From contig CAKAKS010000039.1 in the NCBI GenBank assembly GCA_916700875.1, forward strand, positions 6,845,544 to 6,909,543: a stretch of 64,000 bases of DNA, written 5' to 3'. The stretch comes from Sebastes aleutianus. Taxonomy: Eukaryota > Chordata > Actinopteri > Perciformes > Sebastidae. Shown here piece by piece: positions 23,815 to 36,400 of the stretch. The notes under the pieces are model-generated. The model did no database searches. It was not told where the DNA came from and saw only the letters and a list, made by a program, of their open reading frames with translations. The position numbers were made by a program, and so were the translations under genes. The stretch's first letter is position 1. Each line of letters starts with the position of its first letter.

Positions 23815-23885
23815 CTTGGCTAGTTCTCACTTGTAAAAGAGATTTTAATCTCAATGTGACTTCGTGGTTTAATAAAGTTTTATAT
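23815..23885 (+). mobile_element. LINE 3' tail fragment
   Basis: AAAAGAGATTTTAATCTCAA followed by TGTGACTTCGTGGTTTAATAA: same tail family as 19070-19140. Confidence 0.65.
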
Positions 23886-24425
23886 AGAGTGCTGCAGGAA
23901 TGAGTCCTAAAACCTGTAAATGAGACGGCATTTTTGCACTTTTGGTTCCCTCGTCTCAAAGTCAATGGGTGTTTTGAATGGGTTCTTAGTTAGATGCCTG
24001 AAATAAGGTCTGTGGTTAAAACAAGCTGAAGAGATTTTAACGTTTTGTTCTATGACATAAAATCATTAAATAACCCACTAATGAATTTTGAAGCTTTTAC
24101 GTGTCTTAAAAAATTCGGTGTGATGACGTTTTAATTTAGCCACTTGTTAGCAACCGAACACTAGTCCGCCTTTAGCTTAGTGGTGATGACGTTGAAGTCA
24201 TGAGACCGTGGTGTAGTGTGTTTATTGACATTAGCTTTTTACTTCTAGCTATCTTGCTGAACAAAACGTGTAAGTATCATAAACGTTTGTTTGCCACAGA
24301 GCTTATTTTTCTGCAATAACCCAAAACCCAATGGAACAATCCCATTGGCTTTTTGTCGAGGGAACCAGGGCGATGCTAACTTCCTGGTTGGCCTACAAAA
24401 ATACGTCATCCTGCAGCACTGGTAG
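23886..24425. mobile_element. MITE with AGTGCTGCAGGA terminal inverted repeats
   Basis: Left end AGAGTGCTGCAGGAATGAG; right end CATCCTGCAGCACTGGTA. The ends are inverted copies. GGTTCCCTCGTC and its inverse GTCGAGGGAACC lie just inside. About 540 bp, no ORF. Confidence 0.8.
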
Positions 24426-24789
24426 AACTATGATGCTGCAAGTCCTGAATATAACAGAAATATTGCAGATGAAACCAGCTATAAAGTTATATACTTATTA
24501 ATAGACCTACCACAGACTACCAAGTCCTTGTAGATTTATTAGAATATTTTAGGAATAGCATGAAATCCAAACAGCCTTGGAACTCCCAGGCCTGCTGTAA
24601 GTCACTATATTGACAATTTAGGAATCAAAATACCACAAAGTATGTTAAGGTCATTATTTAAAGTTAATCTTGAGCACCACGGACACATCATTAGTCCCCG
24701 TGGATAGATTATTGGAACATTATAGTGATTTTCATTGGTGGGGTTTTCAAGGCCAGTCCATAAACAACACTGCAGCCTGCTTTCCAAAT

Positions 24790-25330
24790 AGATCATCCGG
24801 GCCTAAATCCTCCTCATTAGAAGCTGTGGCATAAACAACTGTTCTAACATGGCCCCTGGATCAGGTCACACTAATTAACCAGCACCATCGACCGACAATT
24901 CCCTCATTATCCGCCCTCTCATCTGATCGCATATAGGCCGTCAAGACAGCTAACGATCAACCGACTAATTAATCAGTTGATGAGGTGCAAGTGAAGCTCC
25001 GGGTTCCCTCTTCATTTGCGAGACACATGGGAGCTAATTAGTTCAATTATTAATGCATCTAATTAAATAGTTTCTCTGGGTAATCATGGTTGAAGTCTCG
25101 TCCTCAGTCGGCCGCGGTGATAAATGGATCCGCGCTGCATTAGACCCCTCTTGTCCTTTATTTTGACATGCTTAAACTCCAATGCAATGCCAGGCCTCGG
25201 ACTAAACATTACAGGCTATTCACAGGCCCGGACCCCATTAGGCTAATTGCGCTAAAAGCAGTCTGTGGCTGACATTAAAGGTGAGCTGTGGTTGGGGCTC
25301 TAATTAGCAGTCTGTGAAAATAGGAAGCCT
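24790..25330. promoter_or_regulatory. candidate developmental enhancer upstream of lmo1
   Basis: A 540-bp block free of the repeats around it and unusually rich in TAATTA/ATTAATTA/CTAATTAG homeodomain cores (for example about 24873, 24964, 25036, 25044, 25060, 25310). Mixed GC stretches such as GGCCGCGGTGATAAATGG also occur. It begins about 3.5 kb upstream of the lmo1 start. This texture is typical of conserved noncoding elements beside developmental regulators. Conservation itself cannot be tested here. Confidence 0.4.
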
Positions 25331-26884
25331 TTTTTTTTTTTTTTTTGGGGCCATCTGCTGCGGCTCGCCTCGCCGTCATGTCCTCTGTGTGAAAAGGGCA
25401 GAGACAAATTTAGGCGGTGTTTTGTGTGGAAGGGCTGTTTGTCAGATATAATGCCATGAGAGGCCACGCGGCACATTTCATACAGTAACAGCTGAATTTA
25501 GAGGAGGGGATACAAGGAAACCACCGCAGTTTGTGGTAGTATATGAAACCACAGCCTCCTGTTTCTTGTCAGACTGGATAAAGAAAACCAGTGTTATTTA
25601 GACCATTTTCTTCCATCTATATTCACTTTACATTTCCAGCCTTTTCCAAAATGCAATGTTTAGACACAGATATAGTTTAATCCTGGCTAAAGAAATGTAA
25701 ATAAAAAGACATGGATGTGAGAATAACGTTTGTAAAAAATGTCTAGTGATGATTTTCTGGATTTTCTTCATATTTTTCTCATTTTTTTGCCACCCTATAC
25801 AGCCAGCAGCATGGCTCTATGGGTGGTCTATCATCTGTCGGTCCAGATTAGAATATTTCAACTATATCCCAACAACTATTGGATGAATTACCGGGAAATT
25901 TTGTACATTAGGATGAATTCTGCTGACTTAGGTGATCCCTTATCTTTTCCTCTAGTACCATCATCAGGTAAAGATTTGTGTTTATCCAACACTTTGATTT
26001 ATGACCAAATACCTGCAAAACTATTGACATTCCCATCATGCTAACACTGTAAAAAAAAAAAAACTTTACACCTGGCATTGAAATGCATTTTGGGTCATCG
26101 GATTGCTATCGGACAGTGTTTGACCACATGAAAATACAGGTGTAAATGCACCAAAAGCATTGAGAACAGATTGTGATCCGATCGGCCAAACCACCAAAGC
26201 CCTCACAGAGCTGTGGCTGTAGGAGTTTTGTTCCATGACAACTGAGCAAAACTCTATCTACTGATGAGAACAAGCGAGTAGGTGGACCCTGTGTTCAGAA
26301 AGGTCAATAATGAAGTGTCAAGCCCTGTCCGTTAACTGACAGGAAGCACGCACTGCAAAAAATAGATAAGGATCTAATCAAAGACCAAAACAAATTACTG
26401 TAAAACATCACAAATACTGGAGTTTGTGAATTTATTTTTTCATTCTGGAGCAAACGGATCCCTCTAAATGGAGATTAACATCATCAGGAAGAATGTTAAT
26501 AAGAGCAAAACACAGAGGAATTAAACATTTGAACATTTTCATATTAGCTTCATTAGGAAAGAGCTTCACCGCTGAGGTTTGTCTGATTGTGATAGAGCTG
26601 AAACCCGAACCTCCCCAGAGGTTCGACCACTGGGGAGCAGATTAGTTGTTCTGATCCCTCCGCCGGCTGGGAAAATCTGAAGAAAGCAAATTGTTTACAT
26701 GTTGCTGTGGTGCGTATGAGCAAGGCATGTAATACTCAGTGGGGTTTCTTTGTGGTGGTATTGGACAGGTGGATGGACAAAAACATGTTTTGTTTGTTTC
26801 ATGTCATTTATTTGTGTTTTTAGTGATCGTTTCAGATCACTTCACTTCCTGCCTTTGTGTGTTTTCCCACCAGTTTTGATTGTC
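25331..26884. other. intergenic DNA, no gene seen
   Basis: A T17-18 run is at about 25330-25346. From 25740 to 26040 an open stretch of 101 codons has no recognisable protein. 26060-26290 resembles an old DNA-transposon fragment. No splice-bounded exon is seen. Confidence 0.5.
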
Positions 26885-27345
26885 ATTGTTTACAGTCCGA
26901 TTAGCAACTTCAGATGCGAGACTGGAGCTGGAGTTGAGAGACGATGTGTACTAGTGTCGGTCGTTGATGCCAGTTTTTGTAGTGGCCAAATGATGGTACT
27001 ACAACGTCCGTGTCCGTCACATGATGCCGTTAGGCCCAAAAAGACATTTTCCCATAGACTTTTATTGGGAACGAGACGTCTGTAACTCTTTTTTTAAGGT
27101 AAATCAACTTCCCCGTACGAACACTCGAATAGCCCTTATTTAAATCATTAGGTCAGAAAAGTTGTAAAATGCACTAATAGCTGAATCCAGAGTTATTTCC
27201 CTTCCTCCGTTCATGTGAATGAGACCCAGACCGAGGGCTGGAGCGAGGGTTCACACAGACTTACCTGCTGTTTACCTGCAGGCAAACAAAGCCTGCTCGA
27301 ATGTGATTGGTCAATACCTCTCGGACTACAAACGGAAACCAGAAC
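26885..27345. repeat. interspersed repeat related to 15940-16680
   Basis: Shares CAGTCCGATTAG, GGAGTTGAGAGACGA and a later CCTGCAGGCAAACAAAGCC / GTGATTGGTCAA segment with the repeat in lmo1 intron 2. No coding capacity. Confidence 0.6.
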
Positions 27346-27689
27346 GCTTCAGATACCAAAATCTTGTCCTGTTGCCTACAGATGATGTTTGTTTTGATGA
27401 TGATGTTTATAGAGATTAGATTTTTAGATACTGCCATTGTTACAAACGTCAATGAGATTTTGAATTTCAGGTTTTCTTTCTCCTGGAACAGAACCTGGAA
27501 CTTCTGGTTTCACTTTGGCTCCCTGTAGGCCTGTTTCACTGCAGACATTTTGACTTGCCATAGCAGGAAAAAGTACAGGTGTGACTAATAACATTAATAA
27601 AAGTGTCCCTGTAAGTCATGTGACAGTGAGCCAGGACCCTGAAACTGAAGCAGCTAAATGGAATTCAACCATCATTGATTTCATTATTT

Positions 27690-28740
27690 ACACCGGTGCT
27701 TTTCCTGCTGTGACATCAAGGGGATGCTCTGATTCAGCAACCGACAACAAGAGCTTTAGAGGGCATCTCATCTCTTTATCAGATTCACATCATTTGCAGC
27801 GCTTTGGCAGCGTCACTGCAAGAAGATACCAACATCTTACAAAGCAGTATTCAGTGCACAGACAGCAGGACATCACATTTAGCGTAACGGGAGACTGCAG
27901 GACACCGAGTATAGAGACCACGAGCAATTCATACATCATATGAAAAGGATTACATGTGGTTCAAAAAAGCTGCTTTACATTCAATCAGTGTTTAATAAAA
28001 CCAGATGATCCAGATGTAACTCATCAAACTCCACAAAAATAAAGCATGAATTTGCTCTTGCAGCAGAGGATGCATCACATTTTTCAGGGAGGGGATGTCT
28101 CATTTTAGATACAAACTCCTCAGATGCGGCATATACATCCGGCAAGCAATCACTGTGTGCACTCATGCAGCATGACACACAGTACAGGGCAAATAAAAAT
28201 GTCCCCTTGAGCAAATCATATACAGGCTAGTGTTCAAATTATGTTTTTCCTTGAGATTATAAGGGGAAAACATATGTTTCAGTAGGATAATTTCATCTGT
28301 ATCCAGCTTTTTTAGTTGATTTGAATTGGAAACCACACTGACATGGAAAGGAAGGAGCGAAATTAGATTTCCAGGCAGCACTAGACTAAGCAACTTTAAA
28401 CTACTATTTATTTTTGCAACCATAAAAAGGGAATGTGATGTTGTAGACGAACGGTTCCTGCTCCTGCTCTGACGTGGATCCATTTCATTTGGAGGTTCAG
28501 GTCTTTTGGAAGCTGTCCAATCCCCCGTCAGTCTGACTAAGCTGCAGAGTTTTAGATTGGAGTGGGGATGTGCTCACCAGCTGTGAGATTAAGGGGAACT
28601 GATCGATGGCCTTTCTGATTGGCTCTCGCGGTGTCCCAGCAGCATCCAATCCCCTTGGTTCAGATGGTTTTCCTCGGTCCAGCCAAAAGCAATTCTTCCT
28701 CCACGCAGGGGCCAAATAAGATCACTGACCTGAAGCTACG
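27690..28740. promoter_or_regulatory. candidate noncoding element cluster
   Basis: A kilobase with no match to any repeat in the window and balanced composition. It holds blocks such as 28040-28220 (GCAGCAGAGGATGCATCACA, GGGAGGGGATGTCTCATTTT) and 28490-28700. Short ORFs on both strands look accidental. It lies about midway between the lmo1 and rergl genes; regulatory function is inference. Confidence 0.25.
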
Positions 28741-29397
28741 AGGCCACGCTTGGAGGTTCTGTCTCCATCCGTCTGCACTCCTCATCCTCATCTGACAAAA
28801 ACAAGACAGGCAGAGAAGAAGAGGAGGGGGAGGAAGATGAAGAGATGGAAACAGATTTGGAGCATTTTACAGATTTGCACTTTCCTTGTTTTATTTAATG
28901 TGTATTTTCCTGACATCTTAGTGTTAATGCCAGCGGTGTTTCTGCGCCTCTCTCTCCAGAAATTACCTGTCAGTCAAACTCAGCAGGTGGCACTGTGATG
29001 TCTTTTTCCCTCAGACTTCCTGTTCACTCTCTGTAGGTGGAGCTCTTTTCTTTTTCTCTTCTTCAGCCACGGTGGTTACGGCTGCTCCTGCAAACCGCCG
29101 TTGCTGACGCTAGAAATGTAAAATGCATGACTTCCTCTGTGTGGCAAAGGATTGAAAATGTGAAGTCTTTCATGAACTTTATAGAGAGTAGAGATGCATC
29201 TCTCTGAAAATGTCAGTGATCATTCGTTTAAAAGCTTTACAATTAAAGTGCGTGTAAAATATTATAAGCTGCACAGAAAAAAGGATGTTTAAATGTGTGA
29301 ACTGTGACAGATGAAAGTGTTTGCTTCATTCACTGATTCCAAACAGCCACCAAAAAGACTCCTGCTGAGATTCAGCTTTCATTTGCCGCCTGTGATG

Positions 29398-29443
29398 CGA
29401 TGATGATGATGATGATGATCTTGATGATGATGATGATGATGAT
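29398..29443. repeat. (GAT)n trinucleotide repeat
   Basis: Two GAT runs separated by CTT. Confidence 0.9.
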
Positions 29444-29994
29444 GAACACGAGGAGGCTGCAGAGCTTCCTGTCTGCCCTTCGCTAAATATTCCCCACTTG
29501 ATGTCTGAAAGAGAGCAATCAGAAGAGACAATTTCATCATTGATTTCATGTTGTCATCTGTGTGAACTGTATTGGGTTAACATGCTGCTGATTTTTTGCA
29601 CAAGCAGCCTGTTTGAAATGTGTCAAAAGTGGAGCTTGAAGGTTCATTCACAACCTCAGTAGTAGTTACTTACATTCATTGATGCATAAAATATTAAAGA
29701 CAACAAACATCTAATATCATAAATATACAAGAGGATATACTAAACTCCAAAACAATGTCTCAACCATAGACGTCAAACAGAAATGGGAGAGAGAATCAGA
29801 AGATTTTTTTTTTAAGGTTGCATTTATATAAATTAAGAGATAACATACCGATACAGATACTGGATAGTATAATTTACCTGTCTGTTCTTAGCATAGGTTA
29901 CTTTTAGCCTTATTTTAGTGTTATCAGTTTTTAATATTGTTTTATCTCTTGTATAATTGTTTTATTATTTTGTCTGTGACTTTTTATGCTGCTG

Positions 29995-30075
29995 TCTTCA
30001 GGTCTCCCTTAGCAAAAAGGTTTCCAACGTCAATGGGACTTCCCTGGTTAAATAAAGGTTAAATAGAATAAGATA
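29995..30075 (+). mobile_element. LINE 3' tail fragment
   Basis: GTCTCCCTTAGCAAAAAGG, then CAATGGGACTTCCCTGGTTA and AATAAAGGTTAAATA: the same 3' end group as 19070-19140. Confidence 0.65.
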
Positions 30076-30103
30076 AATAGCATTGTTTCCCCCACATACA
30101 GTA

Positions 30104-30572
30104 CTTAACAGAGGTGTTAGACTCGACTTCAAAAGAGATATGCAACTTGACTTGGACTTTAACACCAATGACTCGTGACTTCACTTGGACTTGAGCCTTT
30201 TGACTTGAAAACACTTGATATTTTCCCCCAAACCCAGAGGTTAATAAAGTATGTTATTATATTGAAGTACATTATTTAAAAGTGTGCCACGAATCAATTT
30301 ATTTCCTAAATCAACTAACGTTAATGTTATTCATTCCCAGCAAGTCAACAGTTTTTTTATGATGAAGTTCAATCACACTTGTTTTAACAAATAAATAAAA
30401 AAAGTGTAAAAGCATTTATGATTTTTGTGAATTGAATATTGTATTATCTGTTGTTGAAATGGCATTACTGAGTTGTTTAGGACTCGTAACTCAAAGTTTA
30501 GGACTTGGGGCTTGACTCAGGACTTGAGACTTACTTGTGACTTGCAAAACAATGACTTGGTCCCACCTCTGG
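30104..30572. mobile_element. MITE of the GACTTGACTTGGACTTG type
   Basis: Starts ACAGAGGTGTTAGACTCGAC and ends CTTGGTCCCACCTCTGG, so the ends are imperfect inverted copies (CAGAGGTG / CACCTCTG). Inside are many short ACTTG motifs. 470 bp, noncoding. Confidence 0.75.
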
Positions 30573-33188
30573 TTCTTACAGTGGGTGATTAAAAGAAAAA
30601 CCTGTATACATGAGTGGTGGAACAAATCAAATAGAAATGCCTCCATAGAGGTCACAATATAGGTCACTAACGTGGTGTAAATGATGTCTGTTAAAAAAGT
30701 TAATTTCACTTTTTTTTCCATTTTATTGCTCACTGTCATTCCTCTCTATAATCTGAATTGATTCAGTGTGTAAAAGGTCAGATCAAATGAGCAGGAAATC
30801 ATTAAACATATAGGGGGAAAAAAATTACATTATTAGGATGTTTTGTGCTGCCATCTAGTGAGCACTTCAGGAACATTTCTTTGTTTTGGAGGCCAGAATT
30901 CAGTACATATGCCTCCAAACCAGATATTTTTAGCAGCTACACACAGGAAATTCCTCCTTCCTGAAGGCTTCAGAGAAACGCCTCCTCTCTCGGTCATTTA
31001 ATTAAAGTTGAGCTCAAAGTCAAACAGCAGAAGAACTGAAACAGGCGTCTTATTAAGCAATGTTGAACTTTAATTTCCTCCGGAGCAGCAGATGTTTTTA
31101 CAGTATTTACAAAAGGAACTTTCATCTACAAAAACGCTGCACACGTGAACTTATTTTTCATGATGGGTGGTACATTTTTTTCTTAACAGCATCGTGGTGA
31201 CATAACTGGATTTAGGAAGAACAACAGCACAGCATTGAATGAGTTCACGACCTCATAGTTGGCATGTTAGTGTTTAAACTTTGAAAGTTGTGAGTTCATC
31301 TTCAAGATATTTTTCAGACCAAATAAATACAATTATGATTAAATTTAGAAATTAATATGCACAATATATCAGATTAAATGGTTACACACATTATTGTATA
31401 GGCAATGGATTTAAATGATATACCATATGTCAATATAAGTAGAGAGAGTATGACATATTACAACCAACAGTATAATAATCAACTGTAAACAAACAGTATG
31501 GCTTCCAAAGAGTAGCATTAATATGAACAAATAATAACATGTAAAATGCATCAAGCTGTTTTTCCCTCCTAAAACATTATAAAACCTGCTGCACAACAAC
31601 ACTGGACTGAAGAAGTGTTATCCCCACATTACGATGCAGAAAGGCAGTTTTAACAGTAATGGTACTTTTGCTTAAACTAATGACAGAGATGCTTAACGTA
31701 ACATCCAACAGCAGAGACGGTTAGTAACCAGTGAGTTCACAATGTGAGCACATTGATGAGGGAGTTTCAGGGGAGAAAAACATTTCACCGTCACTAGCAA
31801 ATCAGCAGCTCATCAGACTTCCATTCCTCCGTGTTGTGATTACGTTTAATGATGAACAGTTTGATGAGTGAGAGAGACAGAGGAGAAAGCTGATTACAGC
31901 CAATCAAAGCTTCCCGGTCTGATAGGAGTCTGAGGTTTCATGTGGAAAAACTGCAGCGATAAACGAGCCAGAAATGATGCTGCTTGGAAAGTAGCTGTTG
32001 ATGTCAACAGTATAAGGTTTGCTGTTTTCTGAGCATCTGTTGGAACAAACAGTGTCTTGCATCGAAAGTATATAATGAACGTTGGCACTGCATGATTAGT
32101 TGCACTCTTATTGATTATGTGCTCTTTGAGAAGATATTTACAGAGTTTAGACATCATTTTTAGGACACACTTATGTATAGCTTTGCTTGTATTTGAGAAA
32201 TTTGACTTGTTTTATGAAAGGCCATAGGTACACCTGTGCCTCCCCTCACAGCTTTGTTGCCCATAGGGGGGACAATTTACCCTTTTCTCCTTCTCTTATT
32301 GGTACATAATGACTTCCCATAATTACCAACGTCACTCCATCCAACTTCAACCTGAGCAGAGCTCTTATGAGCCAGAATAAGTATAAAATCTTGTAATTAT
32401 TACCTAAAATTATGTATCAAAAAAGGTATATGTGGTATTGATACTGAAACTTATGACGGTGTTTTAGGACCAATGTGGTTACTTAACAAAAAAATATATA
32501 TTTTTTACCACGGTTTTGCACTCCACTATTTTTCAGATTTTTTTCTCATTATTTAAGACTTTATAATCACACAAATTTGTGATTTCTTTTCTCATAAATG
32601 TGTCACTTTATTCTCAGAGAATATTCAAGTTTTTTCCTTGTAAATTTATGACTTCATGATGAGTTTTTTTCTCGTAAATTTACAATTTTTTTCTCAGAAT
32701 ATTACCACCCTCCCCCGGCTCCGAATTTTTTCTTTACCTACAATGGCCCTAACATGCTTCCGTAGAACTGGAATTGTTCTAGTGCCGATATGTGTTTTTG
32801 TAAGTTGTGACAAGAGAAGTATTTTTGAGAAAAGTTTAAATAAAAACTTAATTTTGTTTTCTCATCAACAATATCCTGCTTTGTTTTAATCACAACATAA
32901 TTAGTCCTTTCTAATAGTTTTGTTCGCTCAAAGCAGGGAAACACATAGGAGGAAAAACCAAAGCAACAAAAGGTACAAAAGTTGACAAGGATGTGGAAAA
33001 GAATAATATTTGTCTCTACATTTTGACGCCTTCCCACCAACATGTTGCTCACATTGTGAACATGAGGTTAATGTTTGAACCGCTGTATTAAAACAGTTTC
33101 CAGCATGTATAACTTCTTGACCAGTTCCCTTTAACATGGGTCCACACACACACCATCCCAGTCCCTCCAGCTGGCTCCACTGTGACCT
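30573..33188. other. DNA downstream of rergl
   Basis: About 32500-32720 is an old interspersed repeat with recurrent TTTTTCTCGTAAATTTA / TTCTCAGAATATTA phrases. The rest is AT-rich with no recognised exon. The first few hundred bases below 33189 should be rergl 3' UTR. A reverse-strand AATAAA at about 32606-32611 is a possible polyadenylation signal. Confidence 0.5.
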
Positions 33189-33474
33189 TCACACTGACTT
33201 CCTCCTCTTGCCAAACACATTGTTGATGAGCTTGGCCATGGACTTGGAGCCGCTGTAGCGCCGCCGGTCAGCTCTGTACTTGAGGTGCTCCATCACCTGC
33301 CGGATGAGCTGGGTGAAGAGGTTGGCGATGTCTTGGTAGCTCTCGGCGGCCGAGACCTCCTGGAAGTGACAGCGGTTCTCCTGAGCCAGGCAGCGGCCCT
33401 CATCTTCACGCACCTGCCGGGCGTGACACAGGTCCTGCTTGTTCCCCACCAGACAGACGGGAACCTCCACCTCC
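33189..33474 (-). CDS. rergl: rergl coding exon 5 (NKQD motif, basic tail, stop)
   Basis: 286 nt from acceptor GTTTCAG. It carries PVCLVGNKQDLCHARQV, SAAESYQDIANLFTQLI and the tail MAKLINNVFGKRRKSV before TGA at 33191-33189. Confidence 0.95.
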
Positions 33475-36400
33475 CTGAAACACACACAGTCAGTCAATGT
33501 GGACAGATGTGGAGCCAAATAAAAGCATCAGTTTCCTGGAAAATTACTGTAATTTTAAACCTCTTCAACCCATCATTGCAACGTTTTGTCTGGAGAAGCA
33601 TTGTTCAAACTCACAAAACTTAATTTTATTTTGTAGTCGAGATCCAAAGATTTAAAAGACAATGGATGCAATTCTGAACTATGGATGAACATCTGCAGTT
33701 AATCATTCAGTTTAACTGCAACTGAATGATTACTTATTGATGAGAATAGTAGACAATTAACACTTAAAGTAACCACATTAAAATCATAGACTGTATATAA
33801 AGATGGACCACCTGACAGCTTCACCAAAGTGAAGCCAAAACATCTGGATCACCCCCTGGTGGCTGGCTGCAGTATAGGTCCTAAAGCCCGCCTCCTCCAT
33901 GTTAGCGGGTTGGCCAAACTAAAAAGTTAAATACATTTTTCCCAAAGATGGTTTCTGTCATTTTAGATAGTTCTTATCACGCTGACGTATGTTCAACTGT
34001 TCATTTTTCTCAGAAATTTAGTTTTGATTAATTATTTGATGCTATAAAAAGGATAAACCTTTGGATAAACTCAAAATGGCATTTATACCAAGCTAAAAAC
34101 AAGACTGTTTTCAATTAACATGAGGTTTTGTTTTAACTGATAATGTCAGATAACCGTCCGTCAATATTCTCAGTTGAATTTTAAACACATTCCTGATGTT
34201 GTTTTCACTTTTAAACCCAAATCTTAATGTAGCAAGACCCCAAGTCACAAACAAATTTGCAAAAACTATTAAGCCTCAGAAAAGGATACATTTCATGTAT
34301 CCTTGCACCGCATTGGAGCGCCTCAACGTTTCTGGAAATAGTTTGACATAACAGGCGAACAGCTCTGATCAACAAGACTCATCTTTCTGAGCCACTCAGA
34401 GCCAGCCTCAGCCTCTGTCCGCTTCATCATAAAATAACCTCATTGTAGTTCTGACCCTTTGCAGTTCTCCATGCGCGCCTCCCGAATCTGCCGCAGGATG
34501 TTCTTGGCGTCGATGAAGGAAGTGCGGTCGCTGATGTTGTACACCACCACAAAGCCGTCGGCCCAGTCCACCGGCTCCTCCAGTATACACCTGGCCTCTG
34601 AGCTCTGCCAACGACAACACACGCTTTTATTTTGGTACCACGCTGAGATTAAATTCAGGTAGTATGTTTATCTTCCTGTAGGGCTTGTTTTTTTTGTTGT
34701 TTTTTTTAGTTGTATTAAATCTTCTAGCCACTGATTTGATTAAATTAAACTCAATTTGATAAACTCTTGAGGCATTATATGCATTACAGAAGCTAAAGAC
34801 CCTCTAACTTCCATGTCACTGTGACTTTAAACTGCAGGTAACCATAGCAACAGTGCTTCTTCTTCTTGTGGCCACGTTACCCGATAATTCAAACAGCTAA
34901 GCCGGATTTAACCATGAATTAAACTGACTATGAAGTAGGGCTGGGCAATATGACGATATATATCGTCAAAACGATATAAAAATGTCTTTTGTATATTTTT
35001 ATATATTGTTTCTATTGCGATATAGGCCAGGCCTATATTTATTTATTTTTTCTCTATAATTTGACGTAAAACCGTTCAATGTTCATTTTACACTCAAGTT
35101 CTTAAAATGAGAAAATACTTTTCATTTGACAAGTATTTAATTCACACAGGAGTTTACAAAAATAGGCTGTAACATGTGGTTATTTCAGACTATTTATTTA
35201 TTGAATTACCAGAAAAAAAAATGCTATATTGTGATATATATTATTATCTGGATATGAAATGACCTATATCGTGAGATCATCGCCTATACGTCACAATTTT
35301 AACACTAACTACATTTTTTTCAGTGGTAAATATACACAGCAAGGTGTCCGGGTGTATAAAATAACAGACTTGACCTCCGTCTCGTACATCATTTTCTTAT
35401 ATAGGGACACTTGTGGTGTTGCTTCTATAACTTGCTGCCCTGCATGCCTGACCTATACAGCTCCTAGTTATTTTTGCTCATAGAGGTGTCTTTAGTTTTC
35501 ATAAAGGACACATTAGAAAGCTATTCAGTGTGGAATTACTCATTACACCTTATAGCCCATAAACGTATACATGACTGTTGTCCCACTTCTTCCAGAGCTA
35601 TTTTTACTGCTGTTCTTGTCACCCTGAGAATAAGACTCTGTACAAGTTTCAGCGACCTTGAGGAGAAATAAACAGTGTAGGAAGGACAAGAGGCGGACAT
35701 GTCCGAGCACTGTAAAAACTCACTTATCCCTTTCTCTTTATTATGCAGTGCAGGTCAGGAGGGCAGGACATCCACTCAGTGTTTCTTATGAAAGGGCGGC
35801 CTTACAGTGAGTTTAACCAGCAAAGACAATGAACGTCTCTTGTTCTGCTGAACCAAGAGGTTTTACAATAAAATACTAACTCTGCAGTAAAAAAGCCTCT
35901 TGGCTCTTTTGGTCTTCCTGAAAGAGACATAAGCAGGTTATATGGTTCTTTTCTTCAAAGAGACAGCCACTGGCACACATCGCCTCGGGATACTCTCGTA
36001 AACCTTTTGGATTTAAGGGCTGTATGGATCGCTCACGTGCCGGCCCAAAGGTAAATACCTGACCATGATTCATTCAAGGTCACAGGCAGACTGGAAACCG
36101 GACAGTTTTTACTGTTGTTATGTGAAACGCTTGTAGCTCCAAAATGGAAAATATTATGTTTTTCACCTCAGCTGAAGGACCCAGATTTTTTTTTTTACCA
36201 TACGTGGGCTTTAAACTCTCTCAAACACTGAGGATACATTTAAAAATAATGCTAAAAATAGGAGAGCTTCTCTTGGCCCCTGACATTACGGAGACAGCAG
36301 GTTTTCCTTCCAACACTGATGATTTATCAACATTTTTAGGAACAGTTATATTGCCACACCTGTAAGTGATGACTGATCATGACTCAAACTAAATGCTGGA

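Noticed and set aside
33285..33623. Plus-strand 112-codon ORF
   Set aside because: Antisense of rergl exon 5.
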